Positions 36,144-45,730 of a stretch of 64,000 nt of DNA are shown piece after piece. The position numbers were made by a program, and so were the translations under genes. This stretch comes from Caulobacter sp. 602-1 (GTDB lineage Bacteria > Pseudomonadota > Alphaproteobacteria > Caulobacterales > Caulobacteraceae), in NCBI RefSeq assembly GCF_003931565.1, contig NZ_RRYI01000005.1, forward strand, positions 186,001 to 250,000, given 5' to 3'. How positions within the stretch are numbered: position 1 is the stretch's first letter; each line of letters begins with the position of its first letter. Under the pieces are notes generated by a model. The model ran no database searches. It was given only the letters and a program-made list of their open reading frames with translations, and was not told where the DNA came from.

Positions 36144-36589
36144 GCGGCAACCGCATCCAACCGCGCTCGGTGGCGCGTCTCGCCGCCGTCCAGGCCCTCT
36201 ACCAGATGGAAGTCTCGGGCGCGGGCGTCGACGCCGTCGTCCGCGAGTTCGGCGAGCACCGCTTCGACCGCGACGTCGAGGGCGAGCGTCTGGCCGCCGC
36301 CGACGAAACCTTCTTCGCCGAGCTGGCCAAGGGCGTGGTCGCCAACCAGTCGAAGATCGACCAGGGCATCGTCAAGCGCCTGGCCTCGGGCTGGCGCCTC
36401 GAGCGCCTGGACGCCACGGCCCGCGCCGTGCTGCGCGCCGGCGCCTACGAATTGATGTACCGGCCGGACGTTCCGACCGAAGTCGTCATCAATGAATATG
36501 TCGAGATCGCTAAATCCTTTTTTGAGGGTCCCGAGTCAGGCTTCATCAATGGCGCCCTCGACGCGATCGCCCGTGATGCACGAGACTGA
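36140..36589 (+). CDS. nusB: Transcription antitermination factor NusB
   Basis: A 149-residue helical RNA-binding protein that joins NusE on boxA during rRNA transcription. [18 protein letters not shown] at the N-terminus and the C-terminal [32 protein letters not shown] segment are canonical. Its start overlaps the ribH stop and its end overlaps thiL by 14 bases, giving a tight ribH-nusB-thiL operon. Confidence 0.96.
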   Translation: MSGNRIQPRSVARLAAVQALYQMEVSGAGVDAVVREFGEHRFDRDVEGERLAAADETFFAELAKGVVANQSKIDQGIVKRLASGWRLERLDATARAVLRAGAYELMYRPDVPTEVVINEYVEIAKSFFEGPESGFINGALDAIARDARD

Positions 36590-37610
36590 CGAAGACGACT
36601 GGTTCGCCGATGACGACGCCGCGCCCGCCGCGGCGGAGGCGCCCCCGACGGAATTCGACCACATTGCGCGCCTGCTGCGCCCGCTGACGCGGGGCGACCC
36701 GGCGGCGCTGGACCTGCTGGACGACGCGGCCGTGCTGCCGTCGCGTCCCGGTTATGACCTGGTGATCACCAAGGACGCCATGGTGGCCGGCGTTCACTTC
36801 CTGGCCGATGAGGCCCTGGACGTCGTCGCGCGCAAGCTGCTGCGCACCAATCTGTCCGATCTGGCGGCCAAGGCGGCCGAACCCTATGGCTATTTCCTGG
36901 CCGTGGGCTGGCCTTCGGGCTCCGACGTCATTTCGCGGGAGACCTTCGCGCGGGGGCTGGCCGAGGACGGCGCGCTGTTCGACATATCGCTGCTGGGCGG
37001 CGACACGGTCACGACCTCGGGCCCGCTGGTGGTTTCGGCCACGCTGCTGGGCTGGGTTCCCGAGGGCGGCGCCATCCTGCGACGCGGCGCCAAGCCTGGC
37101 GACCGCCTGATGGTCTCTGGCACGATCGGCGATGGCTGGCTGGGTCTCCTGGCCCAGTGGGGCGAAGTGATCGACGCCGACGGCGCCATGCTGCGCCGCT
37201 ATCGCCAGCCCGAGCCGCGCGTCACTCTGCGCGAGGCCATGCGCGTTCACGCCAAGGCCGCCGCCGACGTCTCCGACGGTCTGCTGGCCGACAGCGCCCA
37301 TATCGCCAAGGCCAGCGGCTGCCGCGTGCGGGTCGACCTGGAGCGCCTGCCGCTGTCGCCGGGCGGCCAGGCCTGGCTGGACCAGCAGCCCGAGCAGGTC
37401 GAAGGTCGCATCTCGCTGGCTTCCGGCGGAGACGACTACGAAATCGTCTGCGCCGTCGATCCCAGCGAGGCCTGGAACTTCCGCGTCGCCGCCGCCGCGG
37501 CCGGCGTGAAGGTCAGCGAGATCGGCGAGTTCGTGGAAGGCGAGGGGGTTTCGGCCTACTATAAGGGCCGCGACGTCACGCCCTCGCGCCTGGGCTGGCT
37601 GCACGGCTGA
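36576..37610 (+). CDS. thiL: Thiamine-monophosphate kinase
   Basis: A 344-residue enzyme phosphorylating thiamine monophosphate to thiamine diphosphate. [20 protein letters not shown] near residue 45, then [27 protein letters not shown] and [16 protein letters not shown] match the family. ATG 36576 lies inside the nusB 3' end and starts an acidic stretch ([16 protein letters not shown]) of about 25 residues not usual in ThiL. Earlier in-frame starts would run deeper into nusB. Confidence 0.95.
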   Translation: MHETDEDDWFADDDAAPAAAEAPPTEFDHIARLLRPLTRGDPAALDLLDDAAVLPSRPGYDLVITKDAMVAGVHFLADEALDVVARKLLRTNLSDLAAKAAEPYGYFLAVGWPSGSDVISRETFARGLAEDGALFDISLLGGDTVTTSGPLVVSATLLGWVPEGGAILRRGAKPGDRLMVSGTIGDGWLGLLAQWGEVIDADGAMLRRYRQPEPRVTLREAMRVHAKAAADVSDGLLADSAHIAKASGCRVRVDLERLPLSPGGQAWLDQQPEQVEGRISLASGGDDYEIVCAVDPSEAWNFRVAAAAAGVKVSEIGEFVEGEGVSAYYKGRDVTPSRLGWLHG

Positions 37611-37663
37611 TCCCGCGAAGCGGTTAGGTCAATCTCAAGCCCTGTCGGCTATGAACCTTGGCC

Positions 37664-38173
37664 ATGACCGATCTTGTCACGCCCTCGCGCCGTCTCCTGC
37701 TCGCCGCGGCCTTCGCCGCCCCCTTCGCCATCGGGGCCGCGCCGGCCTTCGCCAGCAGCGGCAAGAAGGACGAGAAGAAGGAGGGCGAGGGTCAGGCGCT
37801 CGACCCCACCTACAAGCTGGGCTCCATGACCATCCCGATCATCGCCAATGGCCGGATCGTGAACTACGTCTTCGTCGCCATGACCTTGAAGCTGAAGGAG
37901 GGCGCCGACGCCGCGGCCCTGAAGGATCAGGAGCCGATGCTGCGGGACGCCATCGTACGCGCCGCCTACAAGACGCCGTTCACGCGCGCCGACAGCTGGA
38001 AGGAAGTCGACGGTCCGCGCCTGACCAGCTTCGTTCTGAGCCAATGCGGCGTACTGATGGGCAAGGGCAAGGTCGCCTCGGTCGAGATCGTCAAGCAGAT
38101 CCCCCGCCAGCAGTTGATGCCGCCCAAGCCCGGCGCCGTTAAGCCGGCCGGCCAGGGCGATCTGAACCCCTGA
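37664..38173 (+). CDS. Exported protein, weakly FliL-like
   Basis: A 169-residue protein with a signal sequence or anchor (RRLLLAAAFAAPFAIGAAPA) followed by a Lys/Glu-rich linker (SSGKKDEKKEGEG). The domain LGSMTIPIIANGRIVNYVFV and the segment DQEPMLRDAIVRAAYKTPFT resemble the periplasmic part of FliL in strand order and in the position of the DAI helix. No flagellar gene is near, and FliL family membership is not certain. Start is ATG 37664. Confidence 0.6.
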   Translation: MTDLVTPSRRLLLAAAFAAPFAIGAAPAFASSGKKDEKKEGEGQALDPTYKLGSMTIPIIANGRIVNYVFVAMTLKLKEGADAAALKDQEPMLRDAIVRAAYKTPFTRADSWKEVDGPRLTSFVLSQCGVLMGKGKVASVEIVKQIPRQQLMPPKPGAVKPAGQGDLNP

Positions 38174-38341
38174 TTCCAGGTCCAGCGCCAAGCTTTACCG
38201 CTGAAAAGGCTTGCGCCGACGCGGGTTGCGCGCCCCCCGACCATCTGACAGTCTCTTTCGCATGACGCCGTTCGGCTGTCATTTTGGGAGCATCGAGGGG
38301 GCACGAGGCCAAAGGCCCGCCCGTCGATCCGGGCGGCGGTT

Positions 38342-38353
38342 TGACGTGCGTCA
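38342..38353. repeat. Palindrome TGACG-TG-CGTCA upstream of hppA
   Basis: A perfect 5-bp-arm dyad 66 bases ahead of the hppA start in a 245-base gap. It could be an operator. TTGACG at 38341 resembles a -35 element but no matching -10 follows. Confidence 0.35.
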
Positions 38354-38418
38354 TTACCTCCAGCCGCCGGGACCGGCATCCCCCTCGTGATTGGAAGCGC
38401 GAAGGGGCGAAGAACCTA

Positions 38419-40554
38419 ATGAGTCTTTGGCTTTATCTGGCCATCGGGGCCGGGCTGCTGGCGGTGCTGTACGGCGCCGTGCAAACGGCCAGTCTGATGC
38501 GGGCGTCGCCCGGCAATGCGCGGATGCAGGAGATCGCCGCGGCGATCCAGGAGGGGGCTCAAGCCTACCTGCGCCGGCAATACCTCACTATCTCGGTCGT
38601 CGGCGCGGTCATTCTCGTCGCCGTCTACCTGCTGATCGGCCAATGGGCCGCCTTGGGCTTCCTCGTCGGCGCCGTGCTTTCGGGCGCGGCCGGCTTCGCG
38701 GGGATGCTGATCTCGGTCCGCGCCAACGTCCGCACGGCCCAGGCCGCTTCCGAGGGGCTGGCCAGGGGGCTGTCGCTGGCCTTCACCTCCGGCGCCATCA
38801 CCGGCATGCTGGTGGCTGGCTTCGCGCTGCTGGGCGTGGCCGGCTACTATTGGGTGCTGACGGGCCCGTTGGGCCTTGAGCCGACCGGCCGCGGCGTCGT
38901 CGACGCCCTGGTGGCCCTGGGCTTCGGCGCCTCGCTGATCTCGATCTTCGCCCGTCTGGGCGGCGGCATCTTCACCAAGGGCGCCGACGTGGGCGGCGAC
39001 CTCGTGGGCAAGGTGGAAGCCGGCATCCCGGAAGATGATCCGCGCAACGCCGCCACCATCGCCGACAACGTGGGCGACAATGTCGGCGACTGCGCCGGCA
39101 TGGCCGCCGACCTGTTCGAGACCTATGCGGTGACCACCGTCGCCACCATGGTTCTGGCCGCCATCTTCTTCCGCGGCACGGAGGCCGTGGGCGCGATGAT
39201 GCTGCTGCCGCTGGCCATCTGCGCGGTCTGTATCGTCACCTCGATCGTCGGCGCGTTCTTCGTGCGCCTGGGCAAGAGCCAGAACATCATGGGGGCCCTC
39301 TACAAGGGCCTGATCGTGACCGGGCTGCTGTCGATTCCCGCCGTCTGGTACGTGCTGCACGACCTGATCCCGGCCCCGGTCGTGACGGACGCGCGCACCT
39401 ATACGGCCGACGGGCTGTTCTATTGCGGTCTGGTCGGTCTGGCGGTCACCGCCGCCATCGTCATGATCACCGAGTATTACACCGGCACGAACTTCCGCCC
39501 GGTGAAGTCGGTGGCGCAGGCGTCGGTCTCGGGCCACGGCACCAACGTGATCCAGGGTCTGGCCATGTCGCTGGAAGCCACGGCACTGCCGGCCCTGACC
39601 ATCATCGTCGGCATCGTGGTGACCTACAATCTGGCGGGCCTGTTTGGCATCGCCATCGCCACCACGACCATGCTGTCGCTGGCCGGCTTCATCGTCGCCC
39701 TGGACGCCTTCGGTCCGGTCACCGACAACGCCGGCGGCATCGCCGAGATGGCCGGTCTGCCGCCCGAAGTCCGCGTCACCACCGACGCCCTGGACGCCGT
39801 GGGCAACACCACCAAGGCCGTCACCAAGGGCTACGCGATCGGTTCGGCCGGCCTGGGCGCCCTGGTGCTGTTCGCCGCCTATACCGAGGATTTGAAGTTC
39901 TTCTCGGCCAATGCGACGCCGGGCAGCTTCTTCGACGGCATGGGGCCGGTGACCTTCGACCTGTCCAATCCCTACGTCGTGGTCGGCCTGCTGTTCGGCG
40001 GTCTGCTGCCCTTCCTGTTCGGCGGCATGGCGATGACCGCCGTCGGTCGCGCGGCCGAGTCGGTCGTCGCCGAGGTGCGCCGTCAGTTCCGCGAGAACCC
40101 GGGCATCATGACCGGCGAGGTCAAGCCGGAATACGGCAAGGCCGTGGACATCCTGACCAAGGCGGCGATTCGCGAGATGATCGTGCCCAGCCTGCTGCCG
40201 GTGGTTTCGCCGGTGGTGCTGTTCTTCGTGATCAAGGCCATCGCCGGCAAGGTCGACGCGTTCGCCTCGCTGGGCGCCATGCTGATGGGTGTGATCGTCA
40301 CCGGCCTGTTCGTCGCCATTTCGATGACCAGCGGCGGCGGCGCCTGGGACAACGCCAAGAAGGTCATCGAGGAGGGCTTCACCGATAAGAACGGCGTCCT
40401 GCACACCAAGGGCGGCGACACCCACAAGGCCGCCGTCACCGGCGACACCGTCGGCGACCCCTACAAGGACACCTCGGGTCCGGCCGTGAACCCGATGATC
40501 AAGATCACCAACATCGTGGCCCTGCTGCTGCTGGCGGTGCTGGCCCACGGCTGA
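38419..40554 (+). CDS. hppA: K+-insensitive pyrophosphate-energised proton pump
   Basis: A 711-residue integral membrane H+-translocating pyrophosphatase, about 15-16 helices. PPi- and Mg-binding motifs are [39 protein letters not shown] and [18 protein letters not shown]. The ion-specificity motif is [16 protein letters not shown], with Lys where K+-dependent enzymes have Ala, so this is the K+-independent proton pump. ATG 38419 ([14 protein letters not shown]) gives the usual N-terminus; an upstream frame to 38284 is not credible. Confidence 0.97.
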   Translation: MSLWLYLAIGAGLLAVLYGAVQTASLMRASPGNARMQEIAAAIQEGAQAYLRRQYLTISVVGAVILVAVYLLIGQWAALGFLVGAVLSGAAGFAGMLISVRANVRTAQAASEGLARGLSLAFTSGAITGMLVAGFALLGVAGYYWVLTGPLGLEPTGRGVVDALVALGFGASLISIFARLGGGIFTKGADVGGDLVGKVEAGIPEDDPRNAATIADNVGDNVGDCAGMAADLFETYAVTTVATMVLAAIFFRGTEAVGAMMLLPLAICAVCIVTSIVGAFFVRLGKSQNIMGALYKGLIVTGLLSIPAVWYVLHDLIPAPVVTDARTYTADGLFYCGLVGLAVTAAIVMITEYYTGTNFRPVKSVAQASVSGHGTNVIQGLAMSLEATALPALTIIVGIVVTYNLAGLFGIAIATTTMLSLAGFIVALDAFGPVTDNAGGIAEMAGLPPEVRVTTDALDAVGNTTKAVTKGYAIGSAGLGALVLFAAYTEDLKFFSANATPGSFFDGMGPVTFDLSNPYVVVGLLFGGLLPFLFGGMAMTAVGRAAESVVAEVRRQFRENPGIMTGEVKPEYGKAVDILTKAAIREMIVPSLLPVVSPVVLFFVIKAIAGKVDAFASLGAMLMGVIVTGLFVAISMTSGGGAWDNAKKVIEEGFTDKNGVLHTKGGDTHKAAVTGDTVGDPYKDTSGPAVNPMIKITNIVALLLLAVLAHG

Positions 40555-40579
40555 TCTTTCGAGAGCGGCCTGAAACTGG

Positions 40580-40616
40580 AACGCCCCGGAGTTTTCTCCG
40601 GGGCGTTTTGTTTTTT
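40580..40616. terminator. Terminator after hppA
   Basis: An 11-bp stem (40580-40590 with 40597-40607, loop GTTTTC) followed by TTGTTTTTT. The convergent response-regulator gene ends at 40632, but a T-run is present only in the plus direction. Confidence 0.9.
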
Positions 40617-40631
40617 GGGAGCCGGCGGACC

Positions 40632-41156
40632 CTAGTAGACGTCCTCGGGATCCATCTGGGACAAGGCGTCCGTTATCTCGACCGCGCGGCGCTCGACGCC
40701 GGAGAATTCGTGGTCGATCCGGCGGCGGCGACAGGGGCCGAAATAGGCGCTGGCCCGTACGAACGGGCGGGGATTGTTCACGATCTCGTTGATCCGGTGC
40801 ATGACCCCGCGCGCCGTCAGCGGCTTGGCCAGGAACTCGGTCACTCCAGCCATGCGCGCGGCGGTCAGCGTGCGCTGGGTGGCGTGGCCGGTCATCATGA
40901 TGATCGGCACGTACGGATTGGGGCTGGCGCTCGAGGTGCGGATCCAGCGGATGAAGGCCAGGCCGTCGACCGGATGCATTATCAGGTCGGTGAAGACGAT
41001 GTCGATTTCCTGGGTCTGAAAGATCTTGAGCGCGTCGAGGCCGTCGCTGGCCTCGCGGATCCTGCGAACGCCCGCGGCCTTGAGCATTTCGCCCACGAGC
41101 TTGCGCATGTTCGCGTTGTCGTCGACCAGAAGCACCGATACGTCACGAAGGTCCAT
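40632..41156 (-). CDS. Single-domain response regulator with Arg-rich C-terminal tail
   Basis: A 174-residue CheY-like protein. The receiver domain fills residues 1-125: acidic pair in VLLVDDNANMRKLVGEML, phospho-acceptor Asp in IVFTDLIMHPVDG, Thr in IIMMTGHA and Lys in EFLAKPLT. A tail of about 45 residues follows (RPFVRASAYFGPCRRRRID). No DNA-binding domain is present. The Arg-rich tail recalls the Cle proteins of Caulobacter, CheY-like c-di-GMP effectors, but that link is inference. ATG 41156 is chosen; no histidine kinase is near. Confidence 0.9.
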   Translation of the reverse strand: MDLRDVSVLLVDDNANMRKLVGEMLKAAGVRRIREASDGLDALKIFQTQEIDIVFTDLIMHPVDGLAFIRWIRTSSASPNPYVPIIMMTGHATQRTLTAARMAGVTEFLAKPLTARGVMHRINEIVNNPRPFVRASAYFGPCRRRRIDHEFSGVERRAVEITDALSQMDPEDVY

Positions 41157-41287
41157 GCCCTCCACAGTGCGTCTCCCACCGCCGCCGTGAATTCGTTCGC
41201 GCCACAACTTGAGCGGCTTGAGTCGATCGTGACCCGTTTTGGGTTTATGAAGTGTTTAGGAGGTGGGTGTTCGGCTGAATTAAGACG

Positions 41288-41304
41288 GTGAATATCGAAT
41301 TCAC
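41288..41304. repeat. Inverted repeat GTGAAT-N5-ATTCAC
   Basis: A perfect 6-bp-arm dyad, 132 bases upstream of the response-regulator start and directly touching the next dyad. AT-rich arms stand out in this GC-rich genome. Confidence 0.6.
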
Positions 41305-41325
41305 AGTAAATGGCCTGGATTTACT
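41305..41325. repeat. Inverted repeat AGTAAAT-N7-ATTTACT
   Basis: A perfect 7-bp-arm dyad following the previous one without a gap. It looks like an operator for a dimeric regulator of the gene ending at 40632. Confidence 0.62.
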
Positions 41326-41370
41326 CGTCTCGCTGACAGTGGTGCGCGCGGAGATGTAACCGGCGCACGA

Positions 41371-41403
41371 AAAAAGCCGCCCACCTTGCAGCGGACGGCT
41401 TTT
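41371..41403. terminator. Likely terminator of bamE
   Basis: An inverted repeat, AAAAGCCG (41372-41379) with CGGCTTTT (41396-41403), loop 16 nt with a competing short stem inside. T-runs occur on both sides, so the minus-strand bamE transcript could end here. Confidence 0.5.
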
Positions 41404-41429
41404 CTGATCTGTCGAGTTGTCGACTTGGT

Positions 41430-41912
41430 CTATCGACCGCCCGGACGCTGGCCCGGCGCCTCGTCGTCCTGCGGGAGCATGCCGCCGCGACCGACGTTGC
41501 CAAGCAGCTGTTCGAGGATGGTCATCTCGCGGCCGCGGGTCGGGGTCTCACGGCCGTTGTAGGCGATGACCTTGCCGTCCTTCAGCGTGTAGGTGTTCAC
41601 CGAGGCGACCTTCTCGTCGGCCGGGTTGAACTTGATGGCCACGACGTCGCGCTTGATCACGCGCGGCATGTAGAAGGCCACGCGGTCGGTCGTCTGCGAG
41701 ATGTAGTACCAGGTGTTGTTGTCGAAGGTCGAAACCGCCGACGGCGAACCCAGCTTTTCCATCAGGGTCGACTTGCTGTCCTCGCCGACCTTCATGTCGG
41801 CGGGCTTGGCCTCGATGGCCTGAAAGCCGGAGTAGCTGGTCAGCGGCGTACAGGCGGACGTGGCGATCGCCAGGCCCAGAACGACGGCGGCGAAAACGGC
41901 GGGGCGAGACAT
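41430..41912 (-). CDS. bamE: Outer membrane assembly factor BamE (SmpA/OmlA family)
   Basis: A 160-residue lipoprotein of the BAM complex. The signal ends in TSAC, making Cys21 or so the lipidated residue. The BamE fold covers about residues 35-125: GEDSKSTLMEKLGSPSAVST, NNTWYYISQTTDRVAFYMPR and VASVNTYTLKDG. A Gly/Pro/Arg-rich tail of about 30 residues extends past the usual end. ATG 41912 is used rather than an in-frame TTG just upstream. Confidence 0.93.
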   Translation of the reverse strand: MSRPAVFAAVVLGLAIATSACTPLTSYSGFQAIEAKPADMKVGEDSKSTLMEKLGSPSAVSTFDNNTWYYISQTTDRVAFYMPRVIKRDVVAIKFNPADEKVASVNTYTLKDGKVIAYNGRETPTRGREMTILEQLLGNVGRGGMLPQDDEAPGQRPGGR

Positions 41913-41941
41913 CAAGGCTCCGAACCGGAAAAATGCAGACT

Positions 41942-41970
41942 TTGACCTATCGCCCGCGGGAGCTTAGTTC
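41942..41970 (+). promoter_or_regulatory. Promoter for the ubiquinol-cytochrome c chaperone operon
   Basis: TTGACC (41942-41947), 17-base spacer, TAGTTC (41965-41970). The first gene of the operon starts 62 bases downstream. Confidence 0.45.
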
Positions 41971-42032
41971 AATGCCCGCGTGAAAGCGGACCCCGCGTCT
42001 AGCGGGATGTCGCGGCGAAATCGAGGCGTTTC

Positions 42033-42563
42033 ATGTTTCTGGACAGGTGGCTCAAGCCCAGGCCCGCCAAGGCGGCGGGAGCCAAGCTCTATGCTGGCGC
42101 AGTGGCTCAGGCGCGGTCCGCGACCTTTTATCGTGACTTCGGCGTCCGCGACTCGATGGAGGGCCGCTTCGAACTCTTCAGCCTGCACGTGATCTTTCTG
42201 ATCGAGCGACTGAAGGGGCAGGGCGACGCCGCGGCCGAGACCTCGCAGGCGGTGTTCGACTCGTATGTGAAGGGGCTGGACGACGCCTTCCGCGAGATTG
42301 GCGTGTCGGACACGGCGGTCGGCAAGAAGATGAAGAAGCTGGCGGGCGCCTTCTACGGCCGGCTGAAGGCCTATGACGAAGCCGTCGCCACCCTGCCGGA
42401 TCTCGCGGGCATGACCGGCTTCCTGGCCCGCACCGCGTTCGAGGAGCGCGGCGAGGGCGACATCGCGGCCTTGGCCGCCTATGTGATCAAGACGCGCGAA
42501 GCCCTGGCGGAACAGCCGCTGGAAAGCTTGCTGCAAGGAGACGTGACGTGGCCGAACCCGTGA
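42033..42563 (+). CDS. Ubiquinol-cytochrome c chaperone family protein
   Basis: A 176-residue helical protein of the CBP3/UQCC family (PF03981). The core from ATFYRDFGVRDSMEGRFELF to EIGVSDTAVGKKMKKLAGAF matches the family pattern. In mitochondria the homologue helps cytochrome b assembly; a similar role for the bc1 complex is likely here. The gene begins an operon: the DUF177 gene overlaps by 16 bases, then plsX and fabH follow. Confidence 0.9.
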   Translation: MFLDRWLKPRPAKAAGAKLYAGAVAQARSATFYRDFGVRDSMEGRFELFSLHVIFLIERLKGQGDAAAETSQAVFDSYVKGLDDAFREIGVSDTAVGKKMKKLAGAFYGRLKAYDEAVATLPDLAGMTGFLARTAFEERGEGDIAALAAYVIKTREALAEQPLESLLQGDVTWPNP

Positions 42564-43090
42564 CCGCGCCCTGGCCGTGTGAAATTCCGTTGGCCCAGGT
42601 CGACCGTGGCGCCGTCAAGCTGCGGCTGGAACCCTCGGCCGACCAGCGCAAGGCGATCGCCAAGCAACTGGGCCTGGTCAGCCTGGAAGACCTGAGCGCC
42701 GAGGTGTTCCTGACCTCGTGGCTGGACGGGGCCGAGATCTCGGGCGTCTTGCGCGCGCGCGTGGTCCAGACCTGCAGCGCGACGGCCGACGATTTCGAAA
42801 CGCCGATCGATGCGCGCTTCGATCTGCGGGTGCTGCCGGCCAACAGCAAGAACGCGCCTCAGGACGAGGACAGCGGCGACCTGGGCCTGGATCCAGACGC
42901 CGACGATCCGCCGGATGTGCTGGACGGCGAGAAGATCGACGTCTCGGGTTACGTGATCGAGCACCTGGCCCTGGAGCTGGATCCGTTCCCCCGCAAGCCG
43001 GGCGCGGTGTTCGTCCAGCCGCCCGAGCCGGTCGAACTTTCCCCGTTCGCGGCGCTCAAGGGTCTCAAATCGACGGATGATCAGGGCTAA
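42548..43090 (+). CDS. DUF177 (YceD-like) protein
   Basis: A 180-residue protein. DFETPIDARFDLRVLP and the acidic middle (DEDSGDLGLDPDADDPP), then EKIDVSGYVIEHLALELDPF are the DUF177 pattern, though the Cys pair of the classic family is reduced to one Cys (VVQTCSA). In other bacteria YceD accompanies rpmF and plsX and relates to 23S rRNA; here rpmF is absent and plsX follows. It starts at GTG 42548 inside the previous gene. Confidence 0.88.
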   Translation: MAEPVTAPWPCEIPLAQVDRGAVKLRLEPSADQRKAIAKQLGLVSLEDLSAEVFLTSWLDGAEISGVLRARVVQTCSATADDFETPIDARFDLRVLPANSKNAPQDEDSGDLGLDPDADDPPDVLDGEKIDVSGYVIEHLALELDPFPRKPGAVFVQPPEPVELSPFAALKGLKSTDDQG

Positions 43091-43177
43091 ACCCCTCGAC
43101 TCGCCCGCTTGCGTGATATTCACGCGGATGTATCGTCCGCCGCCCGGCGAGACGCCTCTCGGAGCTCACAGCGCCAC

Positions 43178-44242
43178 GTGTCCCAATCCGTAGTCATCTC
43201 GGTTGACGCCATGGGCGGCGACCACGGCCCCTCCATCGTCGTGCCCGGCGTCGCTCAGGCGGCTCAGGCGCTGCCGGGGGTGCGGTTCCTGCTGCATGGC
43301 GACGGCGCGAAGATCGAGGCCGAGCTGGCCAAGCACCCCGCCGCCAGAAGCGTGAGCGAGGTGCGCCACACCGACAAGGCCATCGGCATGGACGAAAAGC
43401 CCGCCCAGGCCATGCGCCGGGGCAAGGGCTCGTCGATGTGGAACACCATCGAGTCTCTGCGCGAGAACGAGGCCCAGGCCTGCGTCTCGGCCGGCAACAC
43501 CGGCGCCCTGATGGCCATCTCCAAGCTGATCCTGCGCATGGGCGCGGATCTGGAACGCCCGGCCATCGTCGCCAACTGGCCGACCTTGAAGGGCGTCACC
43601 GCGGTGCTGGACGTGGGCGCCAATGTCGAGAGCGACGCGGCCCAGCTGGTCGAGTTCGCCATCATGGGCGCGGCCTTCCACCACGCCGTGCACGGCTCCA
43701 AGCGCCCGACCGTGGGTCTGCTCAACGTCGGCTCCGAGGATCAGAAGGGCCACGAGGAGGTGCGCGAAGCGCACGCCATCCTGCGCGAGGCCAAGCTTGA
43801 TTTCGACTATCATGGCTTCGTCGAGGGCACCGACATCGCCTACGGCACCGTGGATGTGGTCGTCACGGACGGCTTCACCGGCAATGTCGCCCTGAAGACG
43901 GCGGAAGGCCTGGCGCGGTTCTTCTCGAACGAGATCAAGACGACCCTGACTTCGGGTCCGATGGCCATGCTGGGCGCCCTGATCGCCTCGGGCGCGCTGA
44001 AGAAGATGCGCGCGCGCCTCGATCCGGGGCGGGTCAACGGCGGCCCGCTGCTGGGCTTGAACGGCATCGTGGTCAAGAGCCACGGCGGCGCGGACGCCAA
44101 CGGCTTCGCCTCGGCCCTGCGGGTCGCCACCAACCTCGCGCGCAGCGACTTCCGCGCCGAGATCGACAGAAATCTGAAGCGTCTGACCGCCGTGGCGGCC
44201 AAGAGCGAAGCCCCGGAGCAGGGGCAGGGAGCGGCCGAGTGA
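43178..44242 (+). CDS. plsX: Phosphate acyltransferase PlsX
   Basis: A 354-residue enzyme converting acyl-ACP to acyl-phosphate, the entry to phospholipid synthesis. VVISVDAMGGDHGPSIVVPG opens it; ACVSAGNTGALMAISKLILR and DVVVTDGFTGNVALKTAEGL are diagnostic. GTG 43178 is chosen because the preceding in-frame codons (TTG 43109 onward) add an unlikely polar stretch. fabH overlaps its stop by four bases. Confidence 0.96.
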   Translation: MSQSVVISVDAMGGDHGPSIVVPGVAQAAQALPGVRFLLHGDGAKIEAELAKHPAARSVSEVRHTDKAIGMDEKPAQAMRRGKGSSMWNTIESLRENEAQACVSAGNTGALMAISKLILRMGADLERPAIVANWPTLKGVTAVLDVGANVESDAAQLVEFAIMGAAFHHAVHGSKRPTVGLLNVGSEDQKGHEEVREAHAILREAKLDFDYHGFVEGTDIAYGTVDVVVTDGFTGNVALKTAEGLARFFSNEIKTTLTSGPMAMLGALIASGALKKMRARLDPGRVNGGPLLGLNGIVVKSHGGADANGFASALRVATNLARSDFRAEIDRNLKRLTAVAAKSEAPEQGQGAAE

Positions 44243-45216
44243 GCGTAACTCGCAGTGCAGTAACTGGCGTCGGCGCGTATCTGCCGCCGAAGGTCGTGAC
44301 CAATGACGACCTGGCCAAGTTCGTCGACACCAGCGACGCCTGGATTATCGAGCGCACCGGCATCCGCCAGCGACATCAGGCCGCCGACGACCAACCGGTC
44401 TCGGACCTGGCCGTCGAGGCCGCCAAGGAGGCCCTGGCGGCCGCCGGCAAGTCCGCGGCCGACGTCGACCTGATCATCGTGGCCACGACCACGGCCGACC
44501 TGACGTTTCCCGCTGTCGCCACCATCGTCCAGCGCAAGCTGGGCGCGCCGGTCGGCATCGCCTTCGACGTCCAGGCCGTCTGCTCGGGCTTCGTCTACGC
44601 CCTGAGCGTCGCCGACGGCTTCGTCGCGCGCGGCCACGCCAAGTGCGCCCTGGTGATCGGCGCCGAGACCATGACCCGCCTGATGGACTGGAGCGATCGC
44701 GGCACCTGCGTGCTGTTCGGCGACGGCGCCGGCGCGGTCGTCCTCGAGCCGAAGGAAGGCGAGGGGACCACCGGCGACCAAGGCCTGCTGGGCTTCGCCC
44801 TGCGCGCCGACGGGACCAAGCAGGACCTGCTCTATGTCGACGGCGGCGTCTCGACGACCGGCACGGTCGGCAAGCTGCGGATGCTGGGCAACCAGGTCTT
44901 CAAGCACGCCGTGGTCAACATCTCCGAGGCCATCCACGCGGCCGCCGCCAATGCCGGCGTCGCGGTGGCGGACGTCGACTGGTTCATCCCGCACCAGGCC
45001 AACCAGCGCATCCTCGCCGGCGTCGCCCACCGTTGCGGCATCGACGAGGAAAAGGTGATCTCGACGGTCGCGACCCACGCCAACACCTCGGCCGCCTCGA
45101 TCCCGCTGGCCCTCGCGCACGGCGTGAAGGATGGCCGAATCAAGAAGGGCGACCTGCTGCTGCTGGAAGCCATGGGGGGCGGCCTGACCTGGGGAGCCTG
45201 CGTTCTGCGCCTTTAA
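44239..45216 (+). CDS. fabH: 3-oxoacyl-ACP synthase III
   Basis: A 325-residue condensing enzyme that starts fatty acid synthesis from acetyl-CoA and malonyl-ACP. The triad is visible: Cys in VQAVCSGFVYALSV, His in WFIPHQANQRIL, Asn in ATHANTSAASIPLA. It starts with GTG 44239, overlapping plsX. A class of plsX-fabH-ihfA-merR order is conserved in alphaproteobacteria. Confidence 0.97.
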   Translation: MSVTRSAVTGVGAYLPPKVVTNDDLAKFVDTSDAWIIERTGIRQRHQAADDQPVSDLAVEAAKEALAAAGKSAADVDLIIVATTTADLTFPAVATIVQRKLGAPVGIAFDVQAVCSGFVYALSVADGFVARGHAKCALVIGAETMTRLMDWSDRGTCVLFGDGAGAVVLEPKEGEGTTGDQGLLGFALRADGTKQDLLYVDGGVSTTGTVGKLRMLGNQVFKHAVVNISEAIHAAAANAGVAVADVDWFIPHQANQRILAGVAHRCGIDEEKVISTVATHANTSAASIPLALAHGVKDGRIKKGDLLLLEAMGGGLTWGACVLRL

Positions 45217-45270
45217 AGCGCAGCTTGCGCGATCTTCCCGTCGGGCATGAACTCCTGACGTTGAGCCTTT

Positions 45271-45300
45271 GACTTCATGCGGTAATCGCGGCATGAGGTC
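45271..45300. repeat. Imperfect inverted repeat upstream of ihfA
   Basis: GACTTCATGC (45271-45280) and GCATGAGGTC (45291-45300) pair at nine of ten positions across ten bases. It lies 116 bases ahead of ihfA and may regulate it. Confidence 0.35.
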
Positions 45301-45415
45301 ATCGGTGAATTTGGGCGCGGTCCGTTGAGGGCGGTCGCGGCATACCCAGGTTCGCCGCGAGTGCTCCATCGGCGGTGGTCTGTCTGACCGCCAAGATACG
45401 CGTGAAGGGGGTTGC

Positions 45416-45718
45416 ATGAAGGGCGCTACTTTGACCCGGGCCGACCTATGCGAGGCGGTCCACGAAGAGGTCGGATTGACCCGTCAGGACTGCGCCGGTC
45501 TGGTCGAGCGGACCCTGGATCTGGTGGCCGAGGCGCTCGAAGAGGGCGAGACGGTCAAACTTTCCGGTTTCGGCGTTTTCCAGGTCCGCGCCAAGCGCGC
45601 CCGCATGGGGCGCAATCCCAAGACCGGCGAGCCGGCCGAGATCGAACCCCGTCGGGTGATCGGCTTCCGCGCCTCCCAGGTCATGAAGGCGCGAATCGAT
45701 CGCGCCTTGGGCGACTAG
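45416..45718 (+). CDS. ihfA: Integration host factor alpha subunit
   Basis: A 100-residue histone-like DNA-bending protein. [20 protein letters not shown] at the start, [19 protein letters not shown] and [20 protein letters not shown] in the DNA-binding arm are typical, including the Asn-Pro intercalating tip (RNPKTGE). It acts with IhfB, which is not here. A gap of 199 bases from fabH suggests its own promoter. Confidence 0.96.
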   Translation: MKGATLTRADLCEAVHEEVGLTRQDCAGLVERTLDLVAEALEEGETVKLSGFGVFQVRAKRARMGRNPKTGEPAEIEPRRVIGFRASQVMKARIDRALGD

Positions 45719-45730
45719 GGAATCAATGCG

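Noticed and set aside
41270-41295. CtrA binding site (TTAA-N7-TTAA) near the response regulator.
   Set aside because: The second half reads AATA, so only half of the motif is present.
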